DNA of 64,000 nt from SMYC01 sp963578475 (lineage in GTDB: Bacteria > Acidobacteriota > Vicinamibacteria > Marinacidobacterales > SMYC01): assembly GCA_963578475.1 (NCBI GenBank), contig CAUZCL010000004.1:87022-151021 (forward strand), read 5' to 3'. The notes under the pieces were generated by a model, which did no database searches, was not told the DNA's origin, and worked only from the letters and a program-made list of their open reading frames with translations. The number at the start of each line of letters is the position of its first letter. The first letter of the stretch is position 1. This document shows, piece after piece, positions 1-10,001 of the stretch. The position numbers and the translations under genes are program-made.

Positions 1-159
1 GCCGAACGATCGAAGTCACCGTGCCGACCTCTCGATCGCGGGGCGCAACTGGCCGGCAGGGCCCGTTTTCAACATCAATTTCACTCAGACCTTCTGAGCC
101 TTCCTACCTCGTATCCGAAACCGAGTTGCGATATAATCGTTTTCCGAAAGGGGACGATT
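1..159. other. Intergenic start of window
   Basis: No coding region is supported here. A TATAAT hexamer at 132-137 lies 22 bases before the capA-like start, but no good -35 sits 17 bp upstream of it. A purine-rich ribosome site (AAAGGGGA, about 147-154) precedes the ATG at 160. Confidence 0.4.
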
Positions 160-1512
160 ATGGCTTTCCGCATCAGTGCCCTTCTCTCTTTTTTCCTAAC
201 GACAACAGCGCTGGTTTCAGCGCAATCGACGGAGCGCTACACGTTCGCGCTCACGGGTGATTCCATCATCACGCGCGCGCTTTCGGTCTACGAAGAGCCC
301 GAGTTTCTGGAGATGATCGAGCTCATCCGGAGCGCTGACGTCGCGTTCACGAATGTCGAGATGCTCTTCCACGACTACGAGTTCTACCCGATGTCGGCGG
401 GCGGCGGGACCTATATGCGCGCGCAGCCAGAGCTGGCCAAAGAGCTCGCCTGGGCGGGCTTCGATCTCGGCTCGCTCGCCAATAACCATTCGGGCGACTA
501 TGGACCTGAAGCCCTCCTTCTCACTGAGAAATACGTGCGCGAGGCCGGTATCACGGCCGCCGGTGCGGGCAGAAGCCTCGCGGAGGCGCGGGAGGCCAAG
601 TTTCGAGAGACGACGAAGGCACGAATCGCTCTCATCTCGGTCGCCTCGACCTTCCCCCAACACGCGATGGCGAGCGCGTCCCGCGACGACATCCCGGCGC
701 GGCCGGGGATGAACCCCTTGCGCCACGAGACGACCTATCACGTGAGCTGGGCACGACTCGAAGCCATCCGGGACACGATGGAGGAGCTCTTGATGGACCC
801 TCCGGATGACGGCGAAGAGCTGCGCTTTCTCCGCAATCGTTTCGTCCTATCCGAAACGCCCGGTGTAAGGACCGAGCCGAACGCCGACGACATGGAAGCC
901 ATCGGCATGGTGGTGCGCAACGCGTCACGCCAAGCGGACTACACGATCGTGACCATTCACGCTCATGAAGGCGACGGAAGCCGCTTCGTGCCCGCGCAGT
1001 TTTTGACGAAATTCGCGCGCGCGATGATCGACGAAGGCGCCGACGTCTTCGTCGGACACGGACCCCACGTGCTACGCGGCATCGAGATCTATAACGGTAA
1101 ACCGATTCTCTACAGCCTCGGCGATTTTCTCTTTCAAAACGAGACGCTCCAAAGGCTCCCCTACGAGAACTACGCGCGCTACGGTCTCGGCGAGGACAAG
1201 GGGCTTGCGGATTTCAACGACGCCCGCTACAAAAACGATACCATCGGCTTTCCCGCTACACCGGAGATTTGGGAGTCCGTCATCGCCATGCCGGTCTTCG
1301 AAGGCAAGAGGCTCGTGGAGCTTCGCCTTCACCCGATTTCCCTCGGATATGGTAAGTCGCGCACAGTGCGCGGGCGGCCGATGCTCGCCGACGACGCGCT
1401 CGGCAGCAAGATCTTGTTGGATTTGAAACGGGTCTCGGAGCCCTTCGGAACGGAAATCGACAACGTCGACGGCATCGGCATCGTGCGGCTCGACACGCGC
1501 ACGAGCAATTAA
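160..1512 (+). CDS. CapA/PgsA-type metallophosphatase family protein, secreted
   Basis: This 450-residue protein belongs to the CapA (poly-gamma-glutamate capsule) family, which has a calcineurin-like metallophosphatase fold. A hydrophobic signal peptide covers about residues 1-22. The family pattern is clear: TGDSI near the N-terminus, NVEM about residue 65, ANNHSGDYG near 107, a HAHEGDG stretch near 268, and FVGHGPHVLRG followed by LYSLGDFLF near 295-325. In characterised members this domain helps make or export poly-gamma-glutamate. Many genomes carry solitary secreted homologues of unknown substrate, and there are no cap/pgs genes next to this one. The ATG is preceded by AAAGGGGA. It lies 1 bp upstream of the broken M19 dipeptidase, so both were probably co-transcribed. 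Confidence 0.85.
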   Translation: MAFRISALLSFFLTTTALVSAQSTERYTFALTGDSIITRALSVYEEPEFLEMIELIRSADVAFTNVEMLFHDYEFYPMSAGGGTYMRAQPELAKELAWAGFDLGSLANNHSGDYGPEALLLTEKYVREAGITAAGAGRSLAEAREAKFRETTKARIALISVASTFPQHAMASASRDDIPARPGMNPLRHETTYHVSWARLEAIRDTMEELLMDPPDDGEELRFLRNRFVLSETPGVRTEPNADDMEAIGMVVRNASRQADYTIVTIHAHEGDGSRFVPAQFLTKFARAMIDEGADVFVGHGPHVLRGIEIYNGKPILYSLGDFLFQNETLQRLPYENYARYGLGEDKGLADFNDARYKNDTIGFPATPEIWESVIAMPVFEGKRLVELRLHPISLGYGKSRTVRGRPMLADDALGSKILLDLKRVSEPFGTEIDNVDGIGIVRLDTRTSN

Positions 1513-1513
1513 C

Positions 1514-2388
1514 GTGACGCCGCTCGCAGTCTATCTCCTGGCCTTTCTCGCGCCGCAGGAGCTCGGCGCCGACATGCACGCCCATCCGAGCCGCTTCCAC
1601 CGCGCCGATGTCCCCCGGATCACGCACGAAGAAATCGCGAGGTATCGACGAGGCGGCATCGACGTCGTCGTGTGCAATATCAGCACGGACACACCTTATC
1701 GCGGTGGCTACATCGAGCCCGACGGCACCGAGATCGCGACCGGGAACCTACGTCCCGAGCCCGGCGACCCCTAGGCCTACACGCTTGACCGGCTCGAGCG
1801 CATCTTGAAGACCATCGCGGGCGGCGACGCGGTGCTCGCAAGAGAACCGGCCGACGTGGTCGCGGCGAAACGTGACGGCAAGCTCGCTCTCATCCCCGCT
1901 CTCGAAGGCGCCGACGGCCTCGATGGCGATATCGATCACCTGTACGAGCTCCACCGAAAAGGCGTGGGGCTCGTTCATATCGTTCACTTCCGCGCCAATG
2001 CGCTCGAGCTCTCGAGACATCCCGTGATCTTCTCGCACACGGGGGTCGCGGCGCTCCACAACGGGGAGATCGCTATCTAGGAGACACCGACATCCGCGCC
2101 ATCGCAGCCAAAGGCGGCGTCATCGGTATCTGGCCGAGCCGCTCGGGACTTCCTCACGTAAAGGACATGGTGCGGCACATCGATTACATCAAGAAACTCG
2201 TCGGCATCGACCATGTCGGGATAGGGAGCGACCTGCGCGGTATGAGCAGCTACAGCGACGGCTTCGGTGGCGAAGCGCGCTTCGAAGGCATCCGCGAAGC
2301 CCTGCGTGACGCAGGCTATAGCGACCCGGAGGTCTCGCAAGTCATGGGAGGAAACGTCTTCCGCGTCTGGGAAGCAGTCACCCGCTGA
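1514..2388 (+). pseudogene. Membrane dipeptidase (peptidase M19) pseudogene
   Basis: Three pieces of an M19 (renal dipeptidase-like) enzyme lie in order. The first has the ADMHAHPSR metal-binding start (1514-1774) and ends at an in-frame TAG. The second continues in the same frame (1775-2080) with ALEGADGL and the SRHPVIFSHTG segment. The reading frame then shifts near 2060-2083 and resumes as DTDIRAIAAKGGVIGIWPS, with IDHVGIGSDLRG and a normal C-terminus to 2388. The intact family hydrolyses dipeptides with two zinc ions. At about 290 codons it is shorter than the usual 350-420, so some internal sequence is probably missing near the frameshift. It directly follows the CapA-like gene. Confidence 0.8.
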
Positions 2389-2471
2389 GGACGACACCTA
2401 GGCCCTAGTTGCAAAAGTCAGTTAGCACCAAAGGAGGGAAATAAACGGTGGCGGGGCGGTAGGACTACTTA

Positions 2472-2819
2472 TTACCGCGAGCGCTGTTTTCGAGCTTGTT
2501 CCAGAATGTTTTGCTTGTTCATGTCGGTGAGTTCGCGGAGAGACTTCTGAAGCCGCTGCCAGGCCTCAACGCCGTCGCTGATACTCTTGTGAGCCGCTTT
2601 CGGTACGTAATATCCGGTGGTTTTGGCCGCTTCGCCGCGGTAGCTGATGTATAGGTGCGGGCCATGTTTGGGCCCGGGCCCGTGGCATCGACAACTGGGC
2701 GTGCCACAGGTTCGATAGCTCTCGGCGGGCGTGCCGAAGATAGCTCTACGGGCGTCGGATTGAATTTGGCGCAGGAGTTGATTTCGGCGCTTACTCCACG
2801 AGTCGGTTTTTGCGGGCAT
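2472..2819 (-). CDS. DUF6788 family protein, IS passenger
   Basis: This 115-residue basic protein has the pattern CGTPSCRC..GPKHGPHLYISY..G..KTTGYYVPK, typical of the DUF6788 family often found beside transposases. The cysteine cluster suggests metal or nucleic-acid binding; function is unknown. The reading frame is intact although the neighbouring transposase is broken. It ends 56 bp inside the left IS end and starts only 1 bp from the 3' end of the transposase, consistent with one IS transcript. Confidence 0.6.
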   Translation of the reverse strand: MPAKTDSWSKRRNQLLRQIQSDARRAIFGTPAESYRTCGTPSCRCHGPGPKHGPHLYISYRGEAAKTTGYYVPKAAHKSISDGVEAWQRLQKSLRELTDMNKQNILEQARKQRSR

Positions 2820-2820
2820 T

Positions 2821-4222
2821 CTATTTATCCTTGTCTTTTTTTCGCTTTGTGCGCGCGATCGAAATGAGGTTTTGGCTGATCACACACCAGCCGACATATC
2901 GCTTAAATCCGCTGTCACCTTTGTAAGTGGCGCGGTTCATAGCAAAGCGATGCTTGAGAGTGGCGATCCTGGACTCGATGGCGGCGCGCCATTTGAGCGC
3001 TCTGCGAAACCAGCGCTCTCGTTGCAGCTTGACCCGCTTTTTCGAGCGGCCTGGAGCTGGCAAGGCAACTCTTTGGACGCCGAGTTTTTTTCGCCTGCCG
3101 CTCATTGTCCGCCGAGAAGAATCCCCGGTTGGCGGTGGCCATCTGGGGCGGCTGAGCGAACTGCTCCGTGTGTTTGTCGAGCGCAGGCATCCACTGAGGC
3201 TGGTCGGCGGAATTGCCATCTGCGACGTCGTAGTGGCTAACGAGGCCGTTTTCAACCTCATCAACACGGACCAGTCGTCCAAACTCCGTCGGCTTGGACG
3301 CCTTCCCTTTGCGGATCACGGCTGTATGTTCTTCAAAAATGCTCACGATTTTATCGGGATGGTGACGCTCACCGTCAAAAACGCGCGCCTGCGTCTGCTC
3401 TAACACTTTGCTGACGAGCGGCAAAAGGTGCTGCAGTTCACGCTCGCTCCGGATGACGCTCAGCAACAAGCCCGCGATGGGAACGTTGAATCTTGAAGTG
3501 CCTGTAAGATAGTTTGAGCCTGGCGAACTACGCCACGAGCAACAGTCATCAACTTGCCATAGCTGTCCTTGAACCGCGCTCGACTCGACTCGGTAAATGA
3601 CTTACTGGCTCGATCGATCTCGAGAAGACCGATGTTTCACCATCCGGCGGTGGTCGACCACCTTGAGCGCACCCTCAGTACAAGCCTTGGCGATACGCTT
3701 GAGGCTGCGGGTTATCACCCGAATGCCATCACCAATCAGCGAGCTGTCCGTTGGGTAGTGAATATTGGTCTCGACCACAGTCGTATCGGTCCGAAGCTTG
3801 CGCCCCCTCGCAACACCCTCTTCCTGCGCGATACCTACCACGCGAGCATGAATCTTCTCAGTTAGTTCTGGACTCAGTAGCGCGACGTTTTGGCTGAAAG
3901 TGGAGAAATTGGGTACGGGAGCGTCGTCGAACCGGGTAAAGCGACGATACAGGAGGTTCGAGCGCACTTCACGTTCCAATTCTCGGAAAGACCATCCCTT
4001 GATGTGCTTGAGCACACAAGAGCGCACCAACCGGTCGGGCGCGATGCCGGTTCGAGTGGAAAGTGGGTAACGTTGCGCGAGCGAATCGTGGACCAGCTCA
4101 ATAATCCCGTTGTCATCAAGCAGAGTGTCGACAGATTCGAGGAGGTCGTCTTTGATAAGCGAGGCCTGCTTGCCGAAGTTGACGTAGAAAAGCGAGGACT
4201 GCCTTGTGAGCGTGCCGATCAC
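2821..4222 (-). pseudogene. DDE transposase, frameshifted
   Basis: The N-terminal part (4222-3602) begins at a GTG and carries a DUF772-like domain and RTDTTVVETNIHYPTDSSL, which holds the first catalytic aspartate. It ends at a stop. A short stretch in another frame (SFTESSRARFKDSYGKLM) continues it. The middle part (3469-2915) then gives ERELQHLLPLVSKVLEQT and EFGRLVRVDEVENGLVSHYD, and the last part (3282-2821) gives ALKWRAAIESRIATLKHRF, with the final glutamate region. At least three frame changes make it non-functional. The family resembles ISNCY-type transposases; this is from memory of motif style only. Confidence 0.75.
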
Positions 4223-4248
4223 GCCTAATAGATAACATCTATTAGGCG
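4222..4248. repeat. Perfect 12-bp palindromic repeat at transposase start
   Basis: The arms CGCCTAATAGAT (4222-4233) and ATCTATTAGGCG (4237-4248) are exact inverted copies separated by AAC. It abuts the GTG start of the transposase, so it could fold in the mRNA leader or act as an operator limiting transposase expression. Confidence 0.6.
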
Positions 4249-4397
4249 CAATGTCAAAAAGAAAAAAAATAACAAACGACAGCTTTAGTGAATCAATGCG
4301 AATCGGTTACAGGAGTGATCAGCAGATCGGCCACTGGCCAGACCCTCCGGACGTTGAGCCCAAAGGAGAAATGGGATACGTTTTGCAACAGGCTCTA

Positions 4398-4584
4398 GCC
4401 AGGTAGACCTGAAAGCGTTTGAACCGCAGAGACGCAGAGGACGCGGAGAAAAAACCGGGATTTCGTTGAATCCGAGGCTAGGCTAGGGATACCTTTTCTT
4501 CTCCGCGTGCTCTGCGTCTCTGCGGTGAGATTTTCTTGCTCTAGATCTAGAACGCGAACAAAATCCTCGCTTCTGACGGGTTAG
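4398..4584. repeat. Dispersed composite repeat, copy 1
   Basis: It begins with GCCAGGTAGACCTGAAAGCG (block A, from 4398) and ends with block B at 4561-4584 (key CTTCTGACGGGTTAG). Between them is an inverted pair: CGCAGAGACGCAGAGGACGC near 4425 and its approximate complement CGTGCTCTGCGTCTCTGCGG near 4506, able to form a long hairpin. Blocks A and B recur together at 36715-36892, and block A alone at 18603-18633. Block A starts directly at the right IS end. Confidence 0.65.
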
Positions 4585-4593
4585 AGTTAGAGC

Positions 4594-6642
4594 CTAAGGC
4601 TCTTCGGTCGGCTTCTCCGCCTCGTCCTCCGCGTCGCCCGGTGCGGTCTCCCACACATAGTCTTTGCCGAGGACGTACTTGTCGAACCAGTCGAGCTCGA
4701 CATTGACTTTGAAGAGTTCGTGGCGCAGCTCGCGCCAGCCATGGGGCTCGCGGGGAGCCATGTACAGATGCGTCGGAACGCCGTTCGTCCTGAGCGCCCG
4801 ATAGAGCTCTACGGATTGCGGCGGCGGCACGCGCACATCGTTCTCACCCACGAGCACGATCGTCGGTGTCGTCACTTTGTAGATGTCCTTGAGCGGCGAG
4901 TGCCCCCAATACAGATCGATCGGAGCGTCCTCTTGCCAAGGGGTCCCGCCGAACCAAGGCGTGCGATAGATGCGCACGTCGCTTTGGCCGTACATCGAGA
5001 TCCAGTTCACTGCCCCGGCGCCCGAGGACGCCGCTTTGAAGCGACCCGTATGGGTGATGATCTTGTTCGTCATATGGCCGCCGCCGCTCCAGCCCATCTT
5101 CGCCATGCGTTCGCCATCAACGAGTCCTTCGGCAATCAGATGGTCGACACCGGTCATCACGTCGAGATGGGACTGATGGAAGTAATGCCCCACCATGTCG
5201 CGGAGGACTTCGTCTCCGTAGCCCGTGCTGCCGCGATAGTTCGGCTTGAACACCATGTAGCCTTTAGCCGCTAGCACATGGACGTAGTTGCTCCAACGGC
5301 CGAAGCCGAACTTGTCCGAGGAGGCAGGCCCGCCATGCGTTTGCACGACGAGCGGATAGCGCTGGCCCGCCTCGTAATCGAGCGGGTAGTAGAGAAGGCC
5401 TTCGACCTCGGCACCGTCATCGCCTTTCCATTGCACACCTTCTTGCCGAGGGAGCTCGAATTGCTCGTCGAGATAATCATAGACGTGGGTGATCTGAACG
5501 GGATCGCTGCTGCCATCGCCCGGTAGCCAGTGGACATCGCCTGCGTTGCGCCTCTCCTTGATGCCGAAAACGTGCTTGTCGAGCGCGTGCGCATATTGCC
5601 AACCCGATAGTGCATGGTCGCCCCGTGTGATTTGAGTCAGCGCCTCGCTCGCGACGTCGACGCGGAACAGCTCGCTACGTATGCCGGTATTGGCAGCGAA
5701 ATAAATGTGAGCGCTGCTTTCGGCCCAGTGCGCGTTCTGGACTTCGTGAGGCATCTCGGACAGCAACATCCGATGGGTACCGCCCGTCGCCGGAACGAGG
5801 AAGATGTTGTCGTTGTAATAAGTATCGAAAACTTCGTTCGAATCGGTTCGAAAGAGCACCCAATTGCCGTCGGGAGAAAGCTCCGCTCCAAACTCCGCGA
5901 CGGTGTTGTCCGTGAGCTGCTTCGCGCCGCCACCATCGGCGTTCATGAGCCAGACTTCGCCTTCGTCGGAATTATCGAAGAGCGGCGTGGGCGTCCGGTG
6001 ATGCGCGATCTTCGTACCATCCCGAGAGAGCCGATAGCCGCGGATCGAGAAGTCACCGCTCGTGATGCGCTCCTCTGTTTGTAGCGCGACAGTAATCCGG
6101 AAGAGGTGCTGCTGTTTGTAGTCCTCGTCGAAAGAGAACACGTCGTCTTTGAGCTCATCCTTCTTCTTCTCTTCTGCCGTCTTCGGATCCGCCGCTACGA
6201 AATAGATGTGAGAGCCGTCCGGAGACCAGCTGATGCTCGAGACCGAGGTTTCGTGCTCGGTCAGAGCTGCCGCCTCACCACCGCGATTGATCAGAAGATA
6301 GATCTGCGCCGCTTCATCGTCGCCACGCTCAGCGATGAACGCGATGTGAGCGCCGTCGGGAGACCAGCGCGGGCTCGATTCTCCTTTTTCGCCATTGGTG
6401 AGCGGCACCGCCTCGCCACTCGCGACCTCGGCACGCCAGATGTGACTCACGCGCTTGTTCGCTTTCCAATCGGCTGCTGAGAGCGTATAAAGCAGCTGGC
6501 TTCCGTCGGGGGAAAGCTGGGGGCTCCTGAGCTGGGGCACTTCGATAAGGTCGACAATCGTCATCACGCGCGTCGTTTGCGCGACGCCAGCGGAGGCCAA
6601 GCATCCCACGAAAAGCGGAGGGAGGATACTGCGTAACGTCAT
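4594..6642 (-). CDS. S9 family serine peptidase (prolyl oligopeptidase/acylaminoacyl peptidase type)
   Basis: The predicted 682-residue exported enzyme cleaves short peptides. The start at 6642 is chosen because AAGGAGGG lies just upstream and a signal peptide follows; a longer in-frame extension to 6687 lacks both. The N-terminal two thirds is a beta-propeller with PD40-type repeats (RSPQLSPDGSQLLY, SSPRWSPDGAHIAF, SISWSPDGSHIYF). The C-terminal alpha/beta-hydrolase domain has GGPASSDKFGFGRW, the nucleophile motif GWSGGG, the acid in VGENDVRVP and the histidine in REPHGW. A short acidic tail ends the protein. It is transcribed divergently from the TIGR01777 gene. Confidence 0.92.
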   Translation of the reverse strand: MTLRSILPPLFVGCLASAGVAQTTRVMTIVDLIEVPQLRSPQLSPDGSQLLYTLSAADWKANKRVSHIWRAEVASGEAVPLTNGEKGESSPRWSPDGAHIAFIAERGDDEAAQIYLLINRGGEAAALTEHETSVSSISWSPDGSHIYFVAADPKTAEEKKKDELKDDVFSFDEDYKQQHLFRITVALQTEERITSGDFSIRGYRLSRDGTKIAHHRTPTPLFDNSDEGEVWLMNADGGGAKQLTDNTVAEFGAELSPDGNWVLFRTDSNEVFDTYYNDNIFLVPATGGTHRMLLSEMPHEVQNAHWAESSAHIYFAANTGIRSELFRVDVASEALTQITRGDHALSGWQYAHALDKHVFGIKERRNAGDVHWLPGDGSSDPVQITHVYDYLDEQFELPRQEGVQWKGDDGAEVEGLLYYPLDYEAGQRYPLVVQTHGGPASSDKFGFGRWSNYVHVLAAKGYMVFKPNYRGSTGYGDEVLRDMVGHYFHQSHLDVMTGVDHLIAEGLVDGERMAKMGWSGGGHMTNKIITHTGRFKAASSGAGAVNWISMYGQSDVRIYRTPWFGGTPWQEDAPIDLYWGHSPLKDIYKVTTPTIVLVGENDVRVPPPQSVELYRALRTNGVPTHLYMAPREPHGWRELRHELFKVNVELDWFDKYVLGKDYVWETAPGDAEDEAEKPTEEP

Positions 6643-6756
6643 AAAACCCTCCTTAAAATCAGTCGTCTGAAACACGGAGATTACCACGAACGGCTCCCGC
6701 TTTGCACCCTTCGCGATTCGCAGTGCAGTATACTTTTTAGGAATCTGGAGGTTTCG

Positions 6757-7656
6757 ATGAAAGTTGTCATCAGCGGTGTTTCCGGTCTGATGGGGACGGC
6801 TCTGCGTGCCAATCTAACTGCAGACGGCAACGAAGTGCTCGCGCTATCCCGCCGCGCACGCCTTCCCCCACTCACGACGATTACTTGGGATATCGAAAAC
6901 GGCCGCTTTGACGCAAGTTTGCTCGAGGCTGTCGATGTTGTCATCCACCTCGCCGGCGAGCCCGTCGCGCAGCGGTGGAGCGAGAAAACAAAGAAAGCCA
7001 TTCGACACAGCCGTGTGCGAGGCACGAAGCTCCTCGTCGAGGGGCTCAAGAGCTTGAGGCAGAAGCCAAAGCTCCTGCTTTCGGCTTCCGCGGTGGGCTT
7101 TTACGGAGACGGCGAGGACCGAGAGCTCGACGAGACTTCGCCGCGGGGCGAGGGCTTTCTGCCGGAAGTCTGCGAGGAGTGGGAAACGGCGGCTCTCGAC
7201 GCCATGGGCCTCGGAATAAGGGCCGTTTGTCTGCGCACCGGCATCGTGCTCTCGACCAAGAAGGGAGCTCTCAGAAAGATGCTCTTGCCTTTCCGCCTCG
7301 GCTTGGGCGGCCCCCTTTCCACCGGCCGCCAATGGATGCCCTGGATCCACATCGACGATCTCGTCGGCGCCATGCGCTTCATCATGGAGAAAGAAGACCT
7401 CATGGGGGTCGTGAACGGCACTTCTCCGAATCCCGTCACGAACGCGGCTTTCACCAAGGGCCTAGGAAGAGTCCTTCGCCGCCCTACGATCTTTCCAGTA
7501 CCCGCATTCGGACTGAAGCTTCTTTTCGGCGAGATGGCTCAAATTCTTCTCGAAGGCCAGAAGGTCAAACCTCAAAAACTTCAAGCGGCAGGCTTTGCGT
7601 TCCGGCACCCCTATCTCGAGGAGGCCCTTTCAGATATTCTCGCCAACCATAAGTGA
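6757..7656 (+). CDS. TIGR01777 family NAD(P)-binding epimerase-like protein (YfcH-like)
   Basis: This is an atypical short-chain dehydrogenase of 299 residues. The N-terminal nucleotide-binding loop reads GVSGLMGTALRANL instead of classical GXXGXXG. HLAGEPV, SASAVGFYGD and RTGIVLS motifs match the TIGR01777/YfcH group, and a DUF1731-like C-terminus (PVPAFGLKLLFGEMAQILLEGQ) follows. The biochemical role of the family is unsettled; a link to cell division inhibition in cyanobacteria and plastids has been proposed. TGGAGG precedes the ATG, and a TATACT hexamer about 28 bp upstream may be the -10. Confidence 0.88.
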   Translation: MKVVISGVSGLMGTALRANLTADGNEVLALSRRARLPPLTTITWDIENGRFDASLLEAVDVVIHLAGEPVAQRWSEKTKKAIRHSRVRGTKLLVEGLKSLRQKPKLLLSASAVGFYGDGEDRELDETSPRGEGFLPEVCEEWETAALDAMGLGIRAVCLRTGIVLSTKKGALRKMLLPFRLGLGGPLSTGRQWMPWIHIDDLVGAMRFIMEKEDLMGVVNGTSPNPVTNAAFTKGLGRVLRRPTIFPVPAFGLKLLFGEMAQILLEGQKVKPQKLQAAGFAFRHPYLEEALSDILANHK

Positions 7657-7709
7657 TGCCGGCGCTTTGGCTATAGTAAGGATGATTGTGCGCCCAATAA
7701 GCAGGACAC

Positions 7710-10001
7710 ATGGATGACTCGGAATTGACTCCGGTCGAAACACCCTCGAATCGCGGCCGCAAGCTCGTCAAGCTCATCATCATATCCGCGCTCTTCGCGC
7801 TCGCCGCGATGGGCGGCACGCTGACAGGTCTCGTACTCGCCTATCAGCGGGATTTGCCGATCATCCAGGAAATCGAGAACTACCAGCCGAGCGTCATTAC
7901 GCAAATCTTCGCTGATGACGGCGAGGTGATTGCCGAGTTCGCGGTCGAGCGGCGCGTCGTGATCCGCTTCGAGGACATCCCCGATAATCTGAAACGAGCG
8001 ATCGTTGCCTACGAGGACCAGCGTTTCTGGAGCCATCACGGTTTCGACCCCGTGGGGATAGTGCGCGCCGCCTGGGACAATCTCAGGGCCGGTGAAACCG
8101 TGTCGGGCGCAAGCACCGTCACGCAGCAGGTTTCACGCCTCCTGTTCCTCACCCGCGAGGAAACCTATAGCCGCAAGATCAAAGAGGCCATTCTCGCTTT
8201 CAAAATCGAGCGGGCATATACGAAAGAAGAAGTTCTTACCCTCTATTGCAACTTGCAGCATTACGGCCATGGACTCTATGGCGTAGAGGCTGCTGCGAAC
8301 TACTATTTCGACAAACCGACCATCGAGCTCACCCTGGAAGAGTCCGCGTTAATCGTCGGCATAGCCCCCTCACCGGCAAACTTTAGCCCCTTCGTCAATC
8401 CAGCGCTCGCTCTCAAACGCCGTGACCTCGTGCTGGCGCGGATGCTGGAAGAAAACGTGGTCACGACCGAAGAAGTCGAGCGTGCCAAATCCGTCCCGCT
8501 CCAGCTGCGACGACGCGGGCCGAGCGGGAACATCGCTCCTTATTTCGTCGAAGAAGTTCGCCAATATCTCGAGAAAAAATACGGCTCGACGCGGATCTAT
8601 CGGGGCGGCTTGCGGGTACACACGACGTTGAATCGCTCGATGCAAGAACAAGCCAATATCTCTATCGAGCAAGCGCTTCTAGCACTCGACAAGCGCCAGG
8701 GCTTCAGAGGCATCCAGCAAAACGTGCTCCGCGACATGGAGGTCTCCATCCAGGAGTTCTCGAGCGATGACTGGGTCGAGCCGTTCGTGGCAGGACAGGT
8801 CGTCACTGGCGTCGTCACCGAGGCGGAGGGTAGCCCCACGGTGAGAGTCGGCCGGTTCACGGCCACCATCGACTCCGAGTCGGCGGCCTGGACGAAGACG
8901 GCGCTGTCCGACTTGTTCGAAATTGGTGACATCTCGCCGTTCGAGATTACGAGTGTGGACACGGAGACGACCTCCATTGTGCTCAAAGTCGAACAAGAGC
9001 CGATCGTGCAAGGGGCGCTTCTCGCCATCGAGGCGCGGACCGGCCAAATCAAATCGATGGTGGGCGGCCTCGACTTCGACAAGAGCAAGTTCAACCGCGC
9101 CGTCCAGGCGCGTCGCCAACCGGGCTCGGCCTTCAAGGCCTTCGCGATCGGCGCGGCGGTGGAAGAAGGCTACACGGCGACGTCGCTCATCCTCGACGAG
9201 CCGGTACGCTACATCGATCCACATGTCGAGGAGGTCTACGAGCCAAAGAACTATGACCGCAAATTCGAAGGCTGGATCACGCTGCGCCACTTGATCGAAG
9301 CCTCGCGGAACGTGCCCGCGGTTCGGCTCACGCAGCAAATCGGCCCGCAGAAAGTAGCGGACTACGCGCAACGCCTCGGTTTGTCCGGACCCATTCCCCC
9401 ATATCTCAGCATAACGCTCGGTGCCGCAGAAGCGAGCCTGCAAGAAATGGTCTCCGCATATTCAGCTTTTGCGAATCAAGGCATTCGCATGCGTCCCTAT
9501 GTCGTGACGAAGGTCATGGACCACGAAGGCAACGTTTTGGAGGAGACCTACCCCGAGGCCGCCTCGGCCATCCGAGCCGACTCGGCCTATATCGTGACGA
9601 ACCTTCTCCGGGGCGTCATTCAGCGCGGCACGGGGATCCGGGCGGCGCGTTTGGGACGGCCGCTCGCCGGCAAGACAGGCACGACTAACGACTACACAGA
9701 TGCGTGGTTCATCGGCTTCGACCCCACGCTCGTGGCAGGTACCTGGGTCGGTTTCGATCGGAAGGTAACCTTGGGCGATCGGGAGACGGGTTCGCGGGCG
9801 GCGCTCCCCGCGTGGATCAGTTTCATGGAGCATACGCTCGCGGGTCGGCCGATCGAAGATTTCCCCGTTCCGTCCAACATCGTTTTCGTTCCCGTCGACA
9901 AGAAGACGGGCGACCCGGCCGTGTCAGGGGGTGGCGCGTCGACAATGATCCTGGAGGCTTTCATCGCGGGGTCGGAGCCTACGGGCTACCTGGGGCAATA
10001 A
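7710..10001 (+). CDS. mrcA: Bifunctional penicillin-binding protein 1A (glycosyltransferase/transpeptidase)
   Basis: This 763-residue class A PBP polymerises lipid II and cross-links peptidoglycan in the periplasm. A cytoplasmic tail is followed by one membrane anchor at about residues 20-45. The GT51 domain shows EDQRFWSHHG with the catalytic glutamate, then GASTVTQQ and KIKEAILAFKIE. The transpeptidase domain has the SXXK motif in RQPGSAFKAF, SXN in SRNVPA and KTGT in GKTGTTNDYTDAWF. An OB-like insert lies between the domains. It follows the TIGR01777 gene by 53 bp and may share its transcript. Confidence 0.95.
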   Translation: MDDSELTPVETPSNRGRKLVKLIIISALFALAAMGGTLTGLVLAYQRDLPIIQEIENYQPSVITQIFADDGEVIAEFAVERRVVIRFEDIPDNLKRAIVAYEDQRFWSHHGFDPVGIVRAAWDNLRAGETVSGASTVTQQVSRLLFLTREETYSRKIKEAILAFKIERAYTKEEVLTLYCNLQHYGHGLYGVEAAANYYFDKPTIELTLEESALIVGIAPSPANFSPFVNPALALKRRDLVLARMLEENVVTTEEVERAKSVPLQLRRRGPSGNIAPYFVEEVRQYLEKKYGSTRIYRGGLRVHTTLNRSMQEQANISIEQALLALDKRQGFRGIQQNVLRDMEVSIQEFSSDDWVEPFVAGQVVTGVVTEAEGSPTVRVGRFTATIDSESAAWTKTALSDLFEIGDISPFEITSVDTETTSIVLKVEQEPIVQGALLAIEARTGQIKSMVGGLDFDKSKFNRAVQARRQPGSAFKAFAIGAAVEEGYTATSLILDEPVRYIDPHVEEVYEPKNYDRKFEGWITLRHLIEASRNVPAVRLTQQIGPQKVADYAQRLGLSGPIPPYLSITLGAAEASLQEMVSAYSAFANQGIRMRPYVVTKVMDHEGNVLEETYPEAASAIRADSAYIVTNLLRGVIQRGTGIRAARLGRPLAGKTGTTNDYTDAWFIGFDPTLVAGTWVGFDRKVTLGDRETGSRAALPAWISFMEHTLAGRPIEDFPVPSNIVFVPVDKKTGDPAVSGGGASTMILEAFIAGSEPTGYLGQ

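Larger units (their letters stand above)
2400..4397 (-). mobile_element. Decayed insertion sequence carrying a DUF6788 gene and a DDE transposase
   Basis: The element is bounded by imperfect inverted ends sharing GTTGCAAAA: left copy at 2408-2416, right copy (as TTTTGCAAC) at 4381-4389. The few outer bases also match with one or two gaps. Inside, both genes read leftward: a fragmented transposase and a small DUF6788-type protein. No target duplication could be identified with confidence. Family assignment (ISNCY-like) is tentative. Confidence 0.65.
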
